Positions 35,606-45,784 of a stretch of DNA of 64,000 nucleotides are shown in pieces (the stretch's first letter is position 1; the number at the start of each line of letters is the position of its first letter). The notes under the pieces were generated by a model, which did not search any database, had not been told where the DNA came from, and was given only the letters and a program-made list of their open reading frames with translations. Source of the stretch: Dryomyza anilis (Eukaryota > Arthropoda > Insecta > Diptera > Dryomyzidae); the NCBI GenBank assembly GCA_951804985.1, contig OX638134.1, positions 84,547,679 to 84,611,678 on the forward strand, read 5' to 3'. The position numbers and the translations under genes are program-made.

Positions 35606-35779
35606 TCTCCAATAAATTTTGATTTGTATTATCCAATTTATATATCAAATATTTGCGCCTCCGAATACTAGGCAACGATTTCTGCGTAAAGCACCACATA
35701 ATACTGGGCTAATCAATGTTGGTAATAATATCTTTGCAATAACAACAATTACAACAAATCAACAACAATAAGACCAGCA

Positions 35780-36034
35780 ATGAACAGCAACAACCAACGA
35801 CCCAACGTTTGCATTGTTCTCACGTTGTTATTTGTATGGGGGAAACGCATTGATTTCAATCGCATCCCATCGCATTGCGTTAACTTTGCAGTGGATTCCG
35901 AGGCGCGTTTAATATGCATGACATGTAAACAGAACGATTTTGGCCTGACCAAGTACCAGGTACTGTTGGAAATGGCAGCCAAGGCAGTGGCTTCCCTCGA
36001 TTGGAGCCATGTTCTGAACCACAATTCATGTTAA
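35780..36034 (+). CDS. Candidate small secreted protein, 84 aa
   Basis: The ATG at 35780 (context CAGCA-ATG) opens an 84-codon frame to TAA. The first residues MNSNNQRPNVCIVLTLLFVWG look like a signal peptide. The rest carries four Cys (SHC, LIC, MTC and the C-terminal NSC). Codon use from 35850 to 36030 is clearly fly-like (GAC/GAT balance, CTG, AAG, CAG, GCC), unlike the minisatellites around it. A possible donor CAG|GTACTG lies inside at about 35958, but the frame after it is equally coding-like. The unit lies between two oppositely oriented minisatellite arrays. No family is recognised. The antisense frame 35749-36024 is judged a shadow. Confidence 0.4.
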   Translation: MNSNNQRPNVCIVLTLLFVWGKRIDFNRIPSHCVNFAVDSEARLICMTCKQNDFGLTKYQVLLEMAAKAVASLDWSHVLNHNSC

Positions 36035-36528
36035 GCAACAGCAGCAGAAGGGCAGCAGCGTCTCAACGGTCATTAGGGGAGGGACAACAGAGCCTGGCAT
36101 CAGGAGCTGCCAGGAGCTTCTGGTGGTAACGGGCCACATTAACACACACACACATTTGCACAGAAGGACGACAGACAGACGCTAATTTGTATTTGTGTGC
36201 AATGATGTTGAGCAACTAATTGAATCACAATAGAAAAGGGCTTCGAGTTGAGAAGGAGCAGATGGACTCCCAGGAATGCAGGTGGCCTATTGAGGTACAG
36301 AAACACGAGTGGATTCTTGAAGCAGAAACACAAATAAATGCAAACCAACAGTCGCACCAAAAGTGTAGTTGGGGAAAAATAAAGAATTTGAATTGGAAAA
36401 TATTGAACGTGTTCATTTTACAATGATACCTAAAATAGTTAAATTTAAGATACTCAATAAAAATTATATAATTCACCTAAAAATCAACTAAAAAACCAAA
36501 AAAACTAATTTAAATGAAATTTTAATTA
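36035..36528. other. Sequence after the candidate ORF
   Basis: The stretch 36035-36130 is CAG- and purine-rich and could be 3' UTR. A plus-strand frame at 36240-36370 (SQECRWPIEVQKHEWILEAE) has fair codon use but no start context or splice signals strong enough to call. Confidence 0.3.
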
Positions 36529-38016
36529 TCAGTTGAAATTAAATTTTTCATTAAAATCTCATTTTTTATTTAAACATAAAATATTTCACTAAAATATAAA
36601 TTTCTCATTAAAAATTCATTTTTAATTAAATTTTAATTTTTCAATATTAAATTTTTCACTAAAAATTAAATTTTTCTCTAAAAATTAAATTTTTCACTAA
36701 AAATTAAATTTTTCACTAAAAGTTAAATTTTTCACTAAAAATTAAATTTTTCACTAAAAATTAAATTTTTCACTAAAAATTCAATTTTTAACTAATTCAA
36801 TTATTTACTAAAAATTAAAATTTTCACTAAAAATTCAATTTTTAACTCAAAATTCAATTTTTCAGTAAAAATTAAATATTTAACTAAAAATTAAATGTTT
36901 AACTAAAAATTAAATGTTTAACTAAAATTTCAATTTTTCACTAAAAATTCAAATTTTCACTAAAAATTCAATTTTTCACTAAAAATTCAATTTTTCACTA
37001 AAAATTCAATTTTTCACTAAAAATTCAATTTTGCACTAAAAAATCAGTTTTTCACTAAAAATTCAAATTTTCACTAAAAATTCAAATTTTCACTAAAAAT
37101 TCAAATTTTCACTAAAAATTCAAATTTTCACTAAAAATTCAAATTTTCACTAAAAATTCAAATTTTCACTAAAAATTAAATTTTTCACTAAAAATTAAAT
37201 TTTTCACTTAAAATTAAATTTTTCACTAAAAATTAAATTTTTCACTAAAAATTCAATGTTTCACTAAAAATTCAATTTTTCAGTAAAAATTAAATGTTAA
37301 ACTAAAAATTTCATTAAACTAAAAATTCAATTTTTCACTAAAAATTCGATTTTTCACTTAAAGTTAAAATTTTCACTAAAAATTCAAATATTCAATAAAA
37401 ATTCAATTTTTCACTAAAAATTAAATTTTTCACTAAAAATTCAATGTTTCACTAAAAATTCAATTTTTCAGTAAAAATTAAATGTTAAACTAAAAATTTC
37501 ATTAAACTAAAAATTCAATTTTTCACTAAAAATTCGATTTTTCACTTAAAGTTAAAATTTTCACTAAAAATTCAAATATTCACTAAAAATTCAATTTTTC
37601 ACTACAAATTAAATTTTTCACTAAAAATTCAATTTTTCAATAAAAATTCAATATTTCACTAAAAATTCAATTTTTCACTAAAAATTCAATTTTTCACTAA
37701 AAATTCATTTTTTCACTAAAAATTTAATTATTCACTAAAAATTCAATTTTTAACTAAAAATTCAAATTTTTACTAAAAATTCAAATTTTCACTAAAAATT
37801 CAATTTGTCACTAAAATTCAATTTTTCACTAAAAATTAAAATTTTCACTAAAAATTAAAATTTTCACTAAAAATTCAAATTTTCACTAAAAATTAAATTT
37901 TTCACTAAAAATTAAATTTTTCACTAAAAATTCAGTTTTTTTTACTTAAAATTCAATTTTCCATTTTCAACTAAAATTCTATTTTTCATTAAAAATTCAA
38001 TTTTTCACTAAAAATT
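36529..38016 (-). repeat. 19-bp minisatellite, array F (inverted)
   Basis: This is the same unit read on the minus strand (TTTTTCACTAAAAATTCAA here). A block of about 190 bp (ATTCAATGTTTCACTAAAAA ... TAAATGTTAAACTAAAAATT ... TTCACTTAAAGTTAAAAT) occurs at 37250 and again at 37440, a local higher-order duplication. Confidence 0.95.
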
Positions 38017-38657
38017 CAAAATAGATTGCTGTTTTCATTAATTCATATTACTTAATATGAAAAAAATACGTAATTTAAACCCTAGTCTGCCGGTAGTAAT
38101 TGGTTGTTGTGTGGTTTTTATTGAGAAGTGTCTGGAGTGCCATAAATTTGTTGTTTCTGTATTTCAATATGTTTCAGTTTTATATTTTTATATATTTTTT
38201 ACATTTATATTTTTTGTTTTTTTTTCGCAATTTTAGCATTTTTTATATTTTATTTATTTTATTTGCAAACTCTGCAGGGAGACATTTTGCTGCAGCAAAG
38301 CAGAAGCGCAATAAATCTGTCTGGGACGGAAATTGAAACCTATAGTAGAGACATATTTCACATAGATATTAATGTACAGATGCATATCATTAAATACTAC
38401 AACGTCGAGAGAATATGCAGAAGTTGTGTAATTCAAGATTTTTCGAGAATAATATTTCAAAGACAAAATAAGCTAAACAAAATTAAATATTTAATCTATC
38501 TTTGATTTATAGTAAAAATAATCTTTTGTATTTGACACTCCAACAATAGCAGAATATAGAATTTAAAATAATGTACAAAATGAGAAAAAAATGATTGAAC
38601 ATATTTTTTCGAAATCGATTCTCTCTAATCCTCAAGTTTGTTTTAAAAATAAATATA
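38017..38657. other. Non-coding stretch
   Basis: A frame at 38277-38503 follows an acceptor-like TTTGCAAACTCTGCAG and encodes GDILLQQSRSAINLSGTEIE and more, but codon bias is weak. No other feature is seen. Confidence 0.25.
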
Positions 38658-38816
38658 TCGTCGTTGTAGAACGAAAAGTCACCAAATACATTTTTATGAA
38701 AAACTTAAATTTCGAGTTTGTTGATTAATATTCTAAAAAGTAATTGATGTATTTTTAAAGTTGAAATATCTATTGATAGGTTTACATTTTCTTGTCATGT
38801 GGTAAAAAAATTGAGA

Positions 38817-39318
38817 TAATAATAATAGTTTGGCGCTACAGTCTTGTATAGAACTTCGGCCGAGCTCTCTCATCAATTTGAGCTGTGCGTGTTATATTTG
38901 TACTCAAAGTGGTGGGACCTACAGTTTATTGCCGAATCCGAACGGCGGGTGAGAGCTTTTCATACACTCAGAAAAAATACTATATAAATAATAGTTTTTT
39001 ACTATTAAAAATAGTCAATAGGATAAATTATTATTTTAATCGGAAATCGCCATTGGGTTTTTATGAAAAGTTTTATTTTTTGTATACTATTAAATCAATA
39101 ATTGTCCTATTGACCAATTTTAATGGGATTTGAGGGATTTTTTATCTGGGTGTAGGCAATGGTTTTACTCTCGTAGGTTTGCCATTTACTGACGAGAGGT
39201 AGCGCGGTATAGAAAAATGTTTCTATGAAAAGATGTTGTTAGCCCCAGTCCAGGCTTGAACCGGGGACCTTTCGGCTCGCAGTCCAACGCACTAACCACT
39301 GAGCTACCGCGGCTACGA
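38817..39318 (-). mobile_element. tRNA-derived SINE inserted in a MITE and itself interrupted
   Basis: On the minus strand it starts at TAGCCGCGGTAGCTCAGTGG (39316 downwards) with intact A and B boxes and ends in the ATT-rich tail at 38817. The target duplication AAAAAAATTGAGA is exact (38804-38816 and 39319-39331), as expected for target-primed reverse transcription by a LINE. A 188-bp MITE splits its body at 38963-39154. Confidence 0.92.
38965..39152 (+). mobile_element. TA-type MITE, CACYCAGA family, complete reference copy
   Basis: It runs CACTCAGAAAAAATACTATA to TTTTTTATCTGGGTG, with short imperfect inverted ends and a TA duplication (38963-38964, 39153-39154). Uninterrupted SINE copies in this window show the empty site GCTTTTCA-TA-GGCAATG, so ends and duplication are certain. 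Other copies are 6578-7959 (split) and 44952-45157. Confidence 0.93.
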
Positions 39319-39428
39319 AAAAAAATTGAGACCATCGATTAAAAATTGACAGATATATAAAGATTTTTGTAAATGAATATTTGGCATTTTGGAAATGTAT
39401 TTGGTGACTTTTCGTTCTACAACGACGA

Positions 39429-40139
39429 TATTTATTTGCTAAAGTAAACTTTTAGTTTCTGATGACAGTAACCACTTCAATCACCTTCAAACCAATCACC
39501 TTAATTTAAGTGCCCACCGAGTTTACCGCGTCTAAAATGATGCCACAAAATCATAAAATTCCGCAAAATTCTGCGTAGTACCACAAAATGTTGCCGTTTG
39601 TTTGGCTTTTATCAGTTATTATTTCGTTGGTTGTTGTTCTAGGGGTTTTCTTGTGGCTGCCCACGAAAAACATTTTACTGACTTTGAGCCATGTGTGTGT
39701 GTGGCTTTAACTATGTATGTGTCATAGACAAACTTGTGTGAACGCCATATTTTCACAAATACCGCTGAAAGCCAAATTCTTCCGACGCTCTACAGTTTTC
39801 TTCATTTTCTCTATTTTTGCCCATTTTGCCATGTTATCAACAGTTTTCCATTATGTAAATGTATTTTGCGAATTTGTAGTAAAATTTTAAGGCGTCTTTT
39901 TTTTCGTTACTATTTTTTCAGTTGTATATTGCGGTTCCAGAAGCAATGTTTAGGCGCGAAATGCCGTGACGCGCTAAGTGCTCTGCTTCGAAACAACAAC
40001 AAGTAGTAAATAGAAATGGAAAAACCATGAGGCGTTTTAGGGGGCGCACTTAAGTCGCCTGGGTCGTTGCCTTGTGTTAGAAGTTTATGGGATTTAGAAA
40101 ATTAAGTTTTCACATAGAAAGCTGTTGTGCTGCAAGGTG
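39429..40139. other. Non-coding stretch
   Basis: Mixed composition at 39530-40080 without a convincing exon. The 90-codon frame at 39734-40006 is Phe/Cys/Leu-rich and has no bias. Confidence 0.35.
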
Positions 40140-40830
40140 TGTGTTAAGGTACTTGGTGGTTTTTATTGAGTTAAAAACATTTTTGGGATTTTATAATAAT
40201 ATTTAAAATCTTTAAGAAACATTTTAAAGTTTTTAAATATAACAATTCTTAAACTTTTTTAAGTTTTAAAAGGTTTTGTAGTGATTTTTATGTTGTTTCA
40301 ATGTGTTATAAATATTTTTGAGACTTTTTATTATTATTTAAAATCTTTAAGAAAAATTTAAACTTTTTAAATATAATAATTTTTAAACTTTTTTAAGTTT
40401 TAAAAGGTTCTGTAGTGATGTTTATGTTGTTTCAATGCGCTATAAATTTTTTTGGGCTTTTTAATATTATTTAAAATCTTACGGAAATATTTTCAAATTT
40501 TTAATTAACACAATTTTTAACTTTTTTAACTTTTAAAAGGTTTTGTAGTGATTTTTGTGTTGTTTCGATGTGTTATAAATATTTTTGAGACTTTTTAATA
40601 TTATTTAAAATATTTAAGAAACATTTAAAGTTTTTAAATATAACAATTTTTAAACTTTTTTTAAGTTTTAAAAGGTTCCGCAGTGATGTTTATGTTGTTT
40701 CAATGTGCTATAAATTTTTTTGGGCTTTTTAATATTATTTAAAATCTTAAAAAAAATTTAAAATTTTTAAATATTACAATATTGAACTTTATTAAGGTTC
40801 CGTAGTGATTTTTATGTGGTTTCTATTTGT
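40140..40830 (+). repeat. Tandem repeat of about 133 bp in an A-B-A-B arrangement
   Basis: Units begin near 40275, 40409, 40541, 40677 and 40798 at GTAGTGATTTTTATGTTGTT or a close variant. Units 1 and 3 share GTGTTATAAATATTTTTGAG and units 2 and 4 share CTATAAATTTTTTTGGGCTT. The true repeat is therefore a dimer of about 266 bp. Confidence 0.85.
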
Positions 40831-41099
40831 TCTAAGTTATTTTAAAGTTTAATTTAGTTTTTGAAAATCTTGAATGCTGCGTCAAGTAAGTCTTAGTTTT
40901 ATTTAACTTGTTTTTTTTTTGTTGCTGAAACAAGTGCTGCTTTATTATTAAGCTCTATTCCAAATTATTTATTTATTTTTATTGGTCCCTTTGCGGTTGT
41001 AGTATTTGTAAATGCACAAATTACACCATTACAACATATATCTACAACGCTATATTGCACTAAAAGCTACGTTAATACTGAAATATGATATATGAAATA

Positions 41100-41600
41100 G
41101 CCTGCAAAATATCCCAAAATACTCCATATAACCTCAACTACCGCAGCAGCGCCTATGCCGCCGCCTATCAACTGAGTCATGATGTGTTTTCCCAACGTCG
41201 AGCCACCCATTAACTACTTTTCCTACATAATATTCACACATATAATATTTAGTTACCACGCTGCAGTGCATGATGTGGGTAACCATGGCAACCACTCAGC
41301 CAGGAAAAAGCGGTCTCAGTACCGGGTAGCAGCAGCACCGAATAAATAATGCAACTCAATTAACTTTAATTACAGACATTTAAACTCGAGTGAGGGTGTC
41401 GGGTTACGTGTTGTATGGCGTTGCCACACAATTTCTCGGCTAATTTCTTTCGAGAGGTCTGCGCCATACATGAAATGTCTCTTTCTATCTCTCGCCATTT
41501 CTACACAGACAACAACAGAGTGGACAGGGGGAAGAGAGTAAGATAGACGCACACTTAGCGATAAGGACACTCTTCATAGTTGGTTGATGCACATACCATA
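41100..41600. promoter_or_regulatory. Mixed-composition island with an RFX X-box
   Basis: A 500-bp island, clearly less AT-rich than its surroundings, contains GTAACCATGGCAAC at 41279-41292. This fits the X-box consensus GTNRCC-N(0-3)-RGYAAC bound by RFX factors, which control ciliary genes in flies. The loose consensus is expected about once by chance in 64 kb, so the island context matters. No exon is identified. Confidence 0.3.
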
Positions 41601-41818
41601 ACTACTAATATTTCATTTACTTAACACACACTGACTTCTATTACAAAATAACTGGACAAATTACACACACACACAAAAACACACTCGCAGTCTCAAATAC
41701 CTTATAACATTGCTTTAAGTTGAATATGTAGTGTATATATCTGAGGAGTCACCCGGTGAGAAATGTTGTTACCAGCGGAAAAATGGACTATTTAAAGTTT
41801 GAATATATTATTGATATC

Positions 41819-42671
41819 ACACAGACAACCAGGATTCACCAAATTGTTGAATTCATTCATTGAATTAAAATCGTATTTTTTAAATATTTTTCATTTTCAA
41901 TATTTTTTTAACATCAAATTTCAAACAGAAATTGGTCTCCATTGTATTGGTCTCCAAATGTATTTATAATTCTTAAAGGATTTATAATATTTAATTGCTA
42001 ATTATTCGAAGACTCCATTATATCATATTGTTACGATAATTCAGTCTACGGAAAACTGATCTACAAGTTCCTATCTCTGGATTGTGTACAAAATAAAAAC
42101 ACTCTTATGTTTAGTTTAAATTATAGCAATTAACTTTATTAATTCACTTTAATAAACAACTTTACTAATAACAAATTCTAACAACTGCTGCATGTCCACT
42201 ATTTAACTTGACATTGATCACACACGAGATGCATTCGACCACTTTCCAATCACTACTGAAGTGCTGTGCCTCAGATGCGGTGCCCTTATATACTGCAGAC
42301 ATAAGTCGAAACGTTTCGACAAGCTTCGACATATTTCGAGAACATTCTGTGCTTTGAATGATCTTCGTCTCTTTCTAACACCTTGCTTAGTGCGCTGAAT
42401 TGTCTATGGGGTAAATTACCTCTTTTCGTTACAATATTAATGAAAAAGTGAACATCATTTTGATGAATTTGTTAATCAAACCTTTTTAATTTAAATATCG
42501 TAAATCTTATAAGAAATATAAATACCTAAATGTGTAAATGAAGACCAATTTTTCTTTGAAATTTGATGATATAAAAAATATTAAAAATGAAAAACACTGA
42601 AAAAATACAATCAATGATTGAAATCATCAATATGATGAATACTGGTTGTTGGTGAAATTTTTTTTGTGTGA
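41819..42671. mobile_element. Foldback element split by a solo LTR
   Basis: The left arm (CACACAGACAACCAGGATTC ... AACATCAAATTTCAAACAGA then AATTGGTCTCC) is inverted in the right arm (GAAGACCAATTTTTCTTTGA then AATTTGATGATAT ... AACCAGTATTCATCATATTG read on the other strand, ending TTTTTTTTGTGTG). The arms exceed 150 bp. The solo LTR at 42029-42433 lies in the centre. Confidence 0.75.
42029..42433. mobile_element. Solo LTR, second copy
   Basis: A 405-bp unit runs from TGTTACGATAATTCAGTC to CTTTTCGTTACA, flanked by ATAT on both sides. It is colinear with 21080-21472 but retains GGTGCCCTTATATACTGCAG and GTCGAAACGTTTCGAC, a palindromic stretch missing there; the TATATA may be the LTR promoter. 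Confidence 0.85.
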
Positions 42672-42788
42672 TAAGTTACAGAGTTATTATCGGTTTTCAC
42701 ATATGCTCTATGGATAAAACTACATTTCATTAGGACAATTGTGATTTTCATATCCTATGAGAGGCTTCCATTAGTTTAAAATTCTTTA

Positions 42789-43000
42789 TAATAATAGTTT
42801 GACACTACAGTGGTGCTATATTTGTACTCAAAGTGGTGGGACCTAGAATTTAAACGGCGGGTGAGAGCTTTTCTTTTATAGGCAATCGTAGGTTTGCCAT
42901 TTACAGCCGAGAGGTAGCGCGGTATAGAAAAATGTGTCTATGAAAAGATGTTGTTAGTCCCAGTCCAGGCTTGAACCAGGGACCTTTCGGCTCGCAGTCC
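42789..43000 (-). mobile_element. 5'-truncated SINE
   Basis: The minus-strand body and tail are present, but the head stops at GGACTGCGAGCCGAAAGG, so the A box is missing. An 11-bp target duplication AAAATTCTTTA is exact (42778-42788, 43001-43011). This shows that the truncation happened at insertion. An internal deletion removes part of the CCACTTTG to GGCAATAAAC region. Confidence 0.9.
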
Positions 43001-43011
43001 AAAATTCTTTA

Positions 43012-43689
43012 GGTAATCGTATTATCGAGGAATTACTCTTTGCAAAAATTTAGAATTAGAAATTTATAAGTATTATCTAAGTATATTTCAAAAGATATTT
43101 TAAAGATTTTAAAAGAGTTTAAAAGTTGAGTATGTGACACATGACTTCTTAAACCAAATACATCCAGTCTGCCATGTCTCTGAGACCTTGGATGCTATGA
43201 AGCTTTCGCAAACTAACGTCGATAAAAAAGTTCGATATCGTAGCTTTATCGATTATATTTCTTAAAATATCTCATACATTCAAATTTAAGGATAATATAC
43301 GATATTTAAACATTTATCACATCTATATCGCAATATTTTTTCGAAGCAATCTCGAACTTTATTTTAATTTTTCTTCGATATATTTCTGATTTCGAAAAAA
43401 TTAACGTACCGAGAAATTTTCGACAGAACGCATCTATATCTACCTACCATGTATGTCCAATTTGACACTCGACATCATTACAAGAACGGGTTCGATATCA
43501 TGTGATTTCTCCATATACTCGCATTGATCTCGTAACGATATCGATATCGACTGGGCAGTTCTATATTATGTCATTTATTCAGACCTGAAATTTTGGAAAT
43601 AATTCCAAATATTATTCTGTTTTGAACTCATGCCTGAAATTAATGCTGAATATTTCAAAAAAAGTACTAAAAACTCAGATGACTTTTTC
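43012..43689. other. Non-coding stretch
   Basis: Rich in TCGATAT words at 43215-43560 (for example GATATCGATATCGAC). No element ends or exon are recognised. Confidence 0.35.
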
Positions 43690-43987
43690 GATAAGGTATT
43701 AGCGTCGGAATACGATCCGAAAGGTCCCCGTTTCAATTCCCAGCGATTGCCGACATATTTTTCATAGAAAACATTTTATCTATGCGACGCTACCTCTCAT
43801 CAGTAAATGGCAAACCTACGAGAATAAAATATTGCCTATGAAAAGCTTCACCCGCCGTTCGTATTCGGCACTAAACAGTAGGTCACACCAATTTGAGTAC
43901 AAATGTAGCACGCACAGCTCAAATGGTTAGAGATCTCGGCCGAAGTTCTATACAGTACCGTATCGCCAAACTGTTATTATTATTAAT
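43690..43987 (+). mobile_element. Diverged SINE copy
   Basis: The tRNA-like head is degraded (B box GTTTCAATTCC) but the body aligns throughout with the other copies (CATAGAAAACATTTTATCTA, CCCGCCGTTCGTATTCGGCA, CTCGGCCGAAGTTCTATACA). It ends in a TTATTATTATT tail. It is the oldest of the five copies by mismatches. Confidence 0.8.
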
Positions 43988-44334
43988 ATGAAATTAAATT
44001 GGATATTTAAGTATATTTCGGGAGTATTCTGGCATGGATTTTTGGGCCTAAATTTAGGTCTTTATTTTGTACTAAGGGTTTTTAATGCTATGCATATATT
44101 TTAGATTTTTTAGAAAATGTTATAATTATGGAATTACTTATTGTAAAGTGTTGGAAACATATTTTTAGAAATCTTAAGCTGCCAAGTCTTGTTTCATTAA
44201 TCTTGGTCCAGTTCTGGTTGAATATTGTTTTCTGACAAGAGGCCAAACTTTCCAAGCCAGCACTGGTCAAACCTTAGGATGACCAGACATGGACTAGTTC
44301 TGAACTTCGTACTTTGCCAAGAGTTAAGTAGATA

Positions 44335-44678
44335 AAGGGGTTTTCAATAAGAGCGCCACAAAAGTTTTTTTCAAGCGTTTTTCAACAGGGACGCTACAAA
44401 AGTAGAGCAGGGACAGGGACAGCAAACGACGCCATATTTCTTGCCGCTCTTTTGACATTTCTCTGCAGTAAGGTTTGCCATTTCATGTTGGAACGATATA
44501 CGAGCCAACAACGAGTCGAAATTATAAAAATTTACTACCGAAATTCGAATTCGTATATCTTTCCACCATGAAATGGCAAACCTTACTGAAGAGAAATGTC
44601 AAAAGAGCGGCAAGAAATATGGCGTCGTTTGCTGTCCCTGTCGCTCTACTTTTGTAGCGTCCCTGTTGAAAAACCCTT
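44335..44678. mobile_element. Palindromic MITE with one doubled end
   Basis: The left terminus is AAGGGGTTTTCAATAAGAGC (then GCCACAAAAGTTTTTTT), followed by a second terminus TTTTTCAACAGGGACGCTAC and the palindrome ending CGTCCCTGTTGAAAAACCCTT. TA flanks both ends (44333-44334, 44679-44680). Architecture equals 8033-8375 in opposite orientation, so the doubled end is a property of the family. Confidence 0.9.
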
Positions 44679-44854
44679 TACGACTGGCGCAAGTCTGGGC
44701 CATGGTTATATATAGTGTTTTTAAATACCTTCGTTTTAATATCATAAAAACATCATACAAGTTTTTAAATAATATTTAAAGTTTTCATAAGCGATATGAA
44801 GATCCAAGTACTCTTGCATGAGTTGCATGAGTTTTTGTACTCAAATGATGCCGA

Positions 44855-45365
44855 ATGCGAAACTTTCATTATACCTATCAACTATACCTAAAAATGGAGC
44901 AATTTTATAAACAAATATATCTAAAGAAAGGTGAAGTGTATCACAAATATACTAAGAAAAAATACCATAAAATTAATACTACTTAAGTTAGTCAATAGGA
45001 TAAACTATTAATGCAATTGGTAAATCCCAATAAGTCCTACAAAATACTATAAAATTATTTTTTAGTTTGTGAAAATATTTACATTTTGTATACTATTAAA
45101 TCATTAACTTTCCTATTGACACATTTGAATGGGATTTTGTGAGATTATTTTTCTTTGTAGGTCATGGACGGGTAGAGGAAATATACCTCAAAATAGTACT
45201 TACTACCTGTTGAAGTACGATTTTGAGAATAGGTTTGGGTGTAATGCTGTTAGAAAGGTTCAGATTTTTTGGAGAATAATGTACACTCCAGGGCCATATT
45301 CGAAAGCTGATAATTACATATTTTCTCCGACTAAGATTCATATTATTAAAGAGGATGAATATTAA
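44855..45365 (+). pseudogene. Open frame split by a MITE insertion
   Basis: A plus-strand frame opens at ATG 44855 (a second ATG at 44894) and runs intact to the TA target at 44950-44951, where a 206-bp MITE interrupts it. Beyond the MITE the frame resumes from 45160 without a shift and stays open to TAA at 45363-45365. With the MITE and one TA disregarded there would be 100 codons. The right part has protein-like composition, rich in Tyr and Phe with Pro-Gly turns (for example MYTPGPYSKADNYIF). No family is recognised; a degraded host gene or an old integrated sequence are both possible. Within-frame continuity on both sides of the insertion is the main argument. Confidence 0.45.
44952..45157 (+). 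mobile_element. TA-type MITE, CACYCAGA family
   Basis: It is colinear with 38965-39152 (AGTCAATAGGATAAACTATT, TTTGTATACTATTAAATCAT, CCTATTGACACATTTGAATG). Termini are degraded (CTAAGAAAAAATACC, TTTTTCTTTG), flanked by TA at 44950-44951 and 45158-45159. Confidence 0.85.
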
Positions 45366-45390
45366 TAATTTAACTAAAATACTTTAAGAT

Positions 45391-45675
45391 ATGTTCGTCT
45401 TAAAGTTTATTTTTAAGATATTAGGAATTATGTTACTACTTGTGAATTATACGCCACATCTTTCAATTCAACATAGCTTAACTAAAATAAAAAGTTATTC
45501 TCTAATATCAGCGCAAAAGTCCCAAGTAATGGACTTGGGACTTTCATGCTTAACCTTTTCGATTTCTTGCAACTGACCTCCCACTCTATTCCCCGTGCGC
45601 AAATATCTTTGCTGGTATCTCTTCGAATCCAGCTTATGTTTGACTTATGGATGCCAAGGTCCAAAGCTCATTTAA
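45391..45675 (+). pseudogene. Signal-peptide ORF with an in-frame stop
   Basis: The ATG at 45391 opens a frame whose first residues (MFVLKFIFKILGIMLLLVNY) form a signal peptide or membrane anchor. It meets a TGA at 45574-45576. Beyond the TGA the same frame stays open another 32 codons to TAA at 45673 and is cysteine- and aromatic-rich (KYLCWYLFESSLC, LTYGCQG). One reading is a gene killed by a single stop; another is an ordinary 61-aa ORF. A separate plus-frame 45546-45752 overlaps it. No family is recognised. Confidence 0.3.
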
Positions 45676-45784
45676 TGTTGCTCATTGCGTCTGGCATTAT
45701 TAGGAGCTTTAATACAGAAACAGACGCATATGATATGCTAAAGAAAAAATAAATATAACTTAGAGTTTTCATGTGAGTGCTTAA

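Larger units (their letters stand above)
38658..39428. mobile_element. TA-type MITE (TCGTCGTTG family) interrupted by a SINE
   Basis: Ends are TCGTCGTTGTAGAACGAAAA and its inverted complement, with TA on both sides. Removing the SINE and one copy of its 13-bp target duplication leaves a copy colinear with 25330-25585 in reverse. It is the oldest layer of a three-level nest. Confidence 0.92.

Noticed and set aside
36240..36426. Plus-strand frame with SQECRWPIEVQKHEWILEAE
   Set aside because: Fair codon use but no convincing start, acceptor or donor; it may be 3' UTR of the ORF at 35780.
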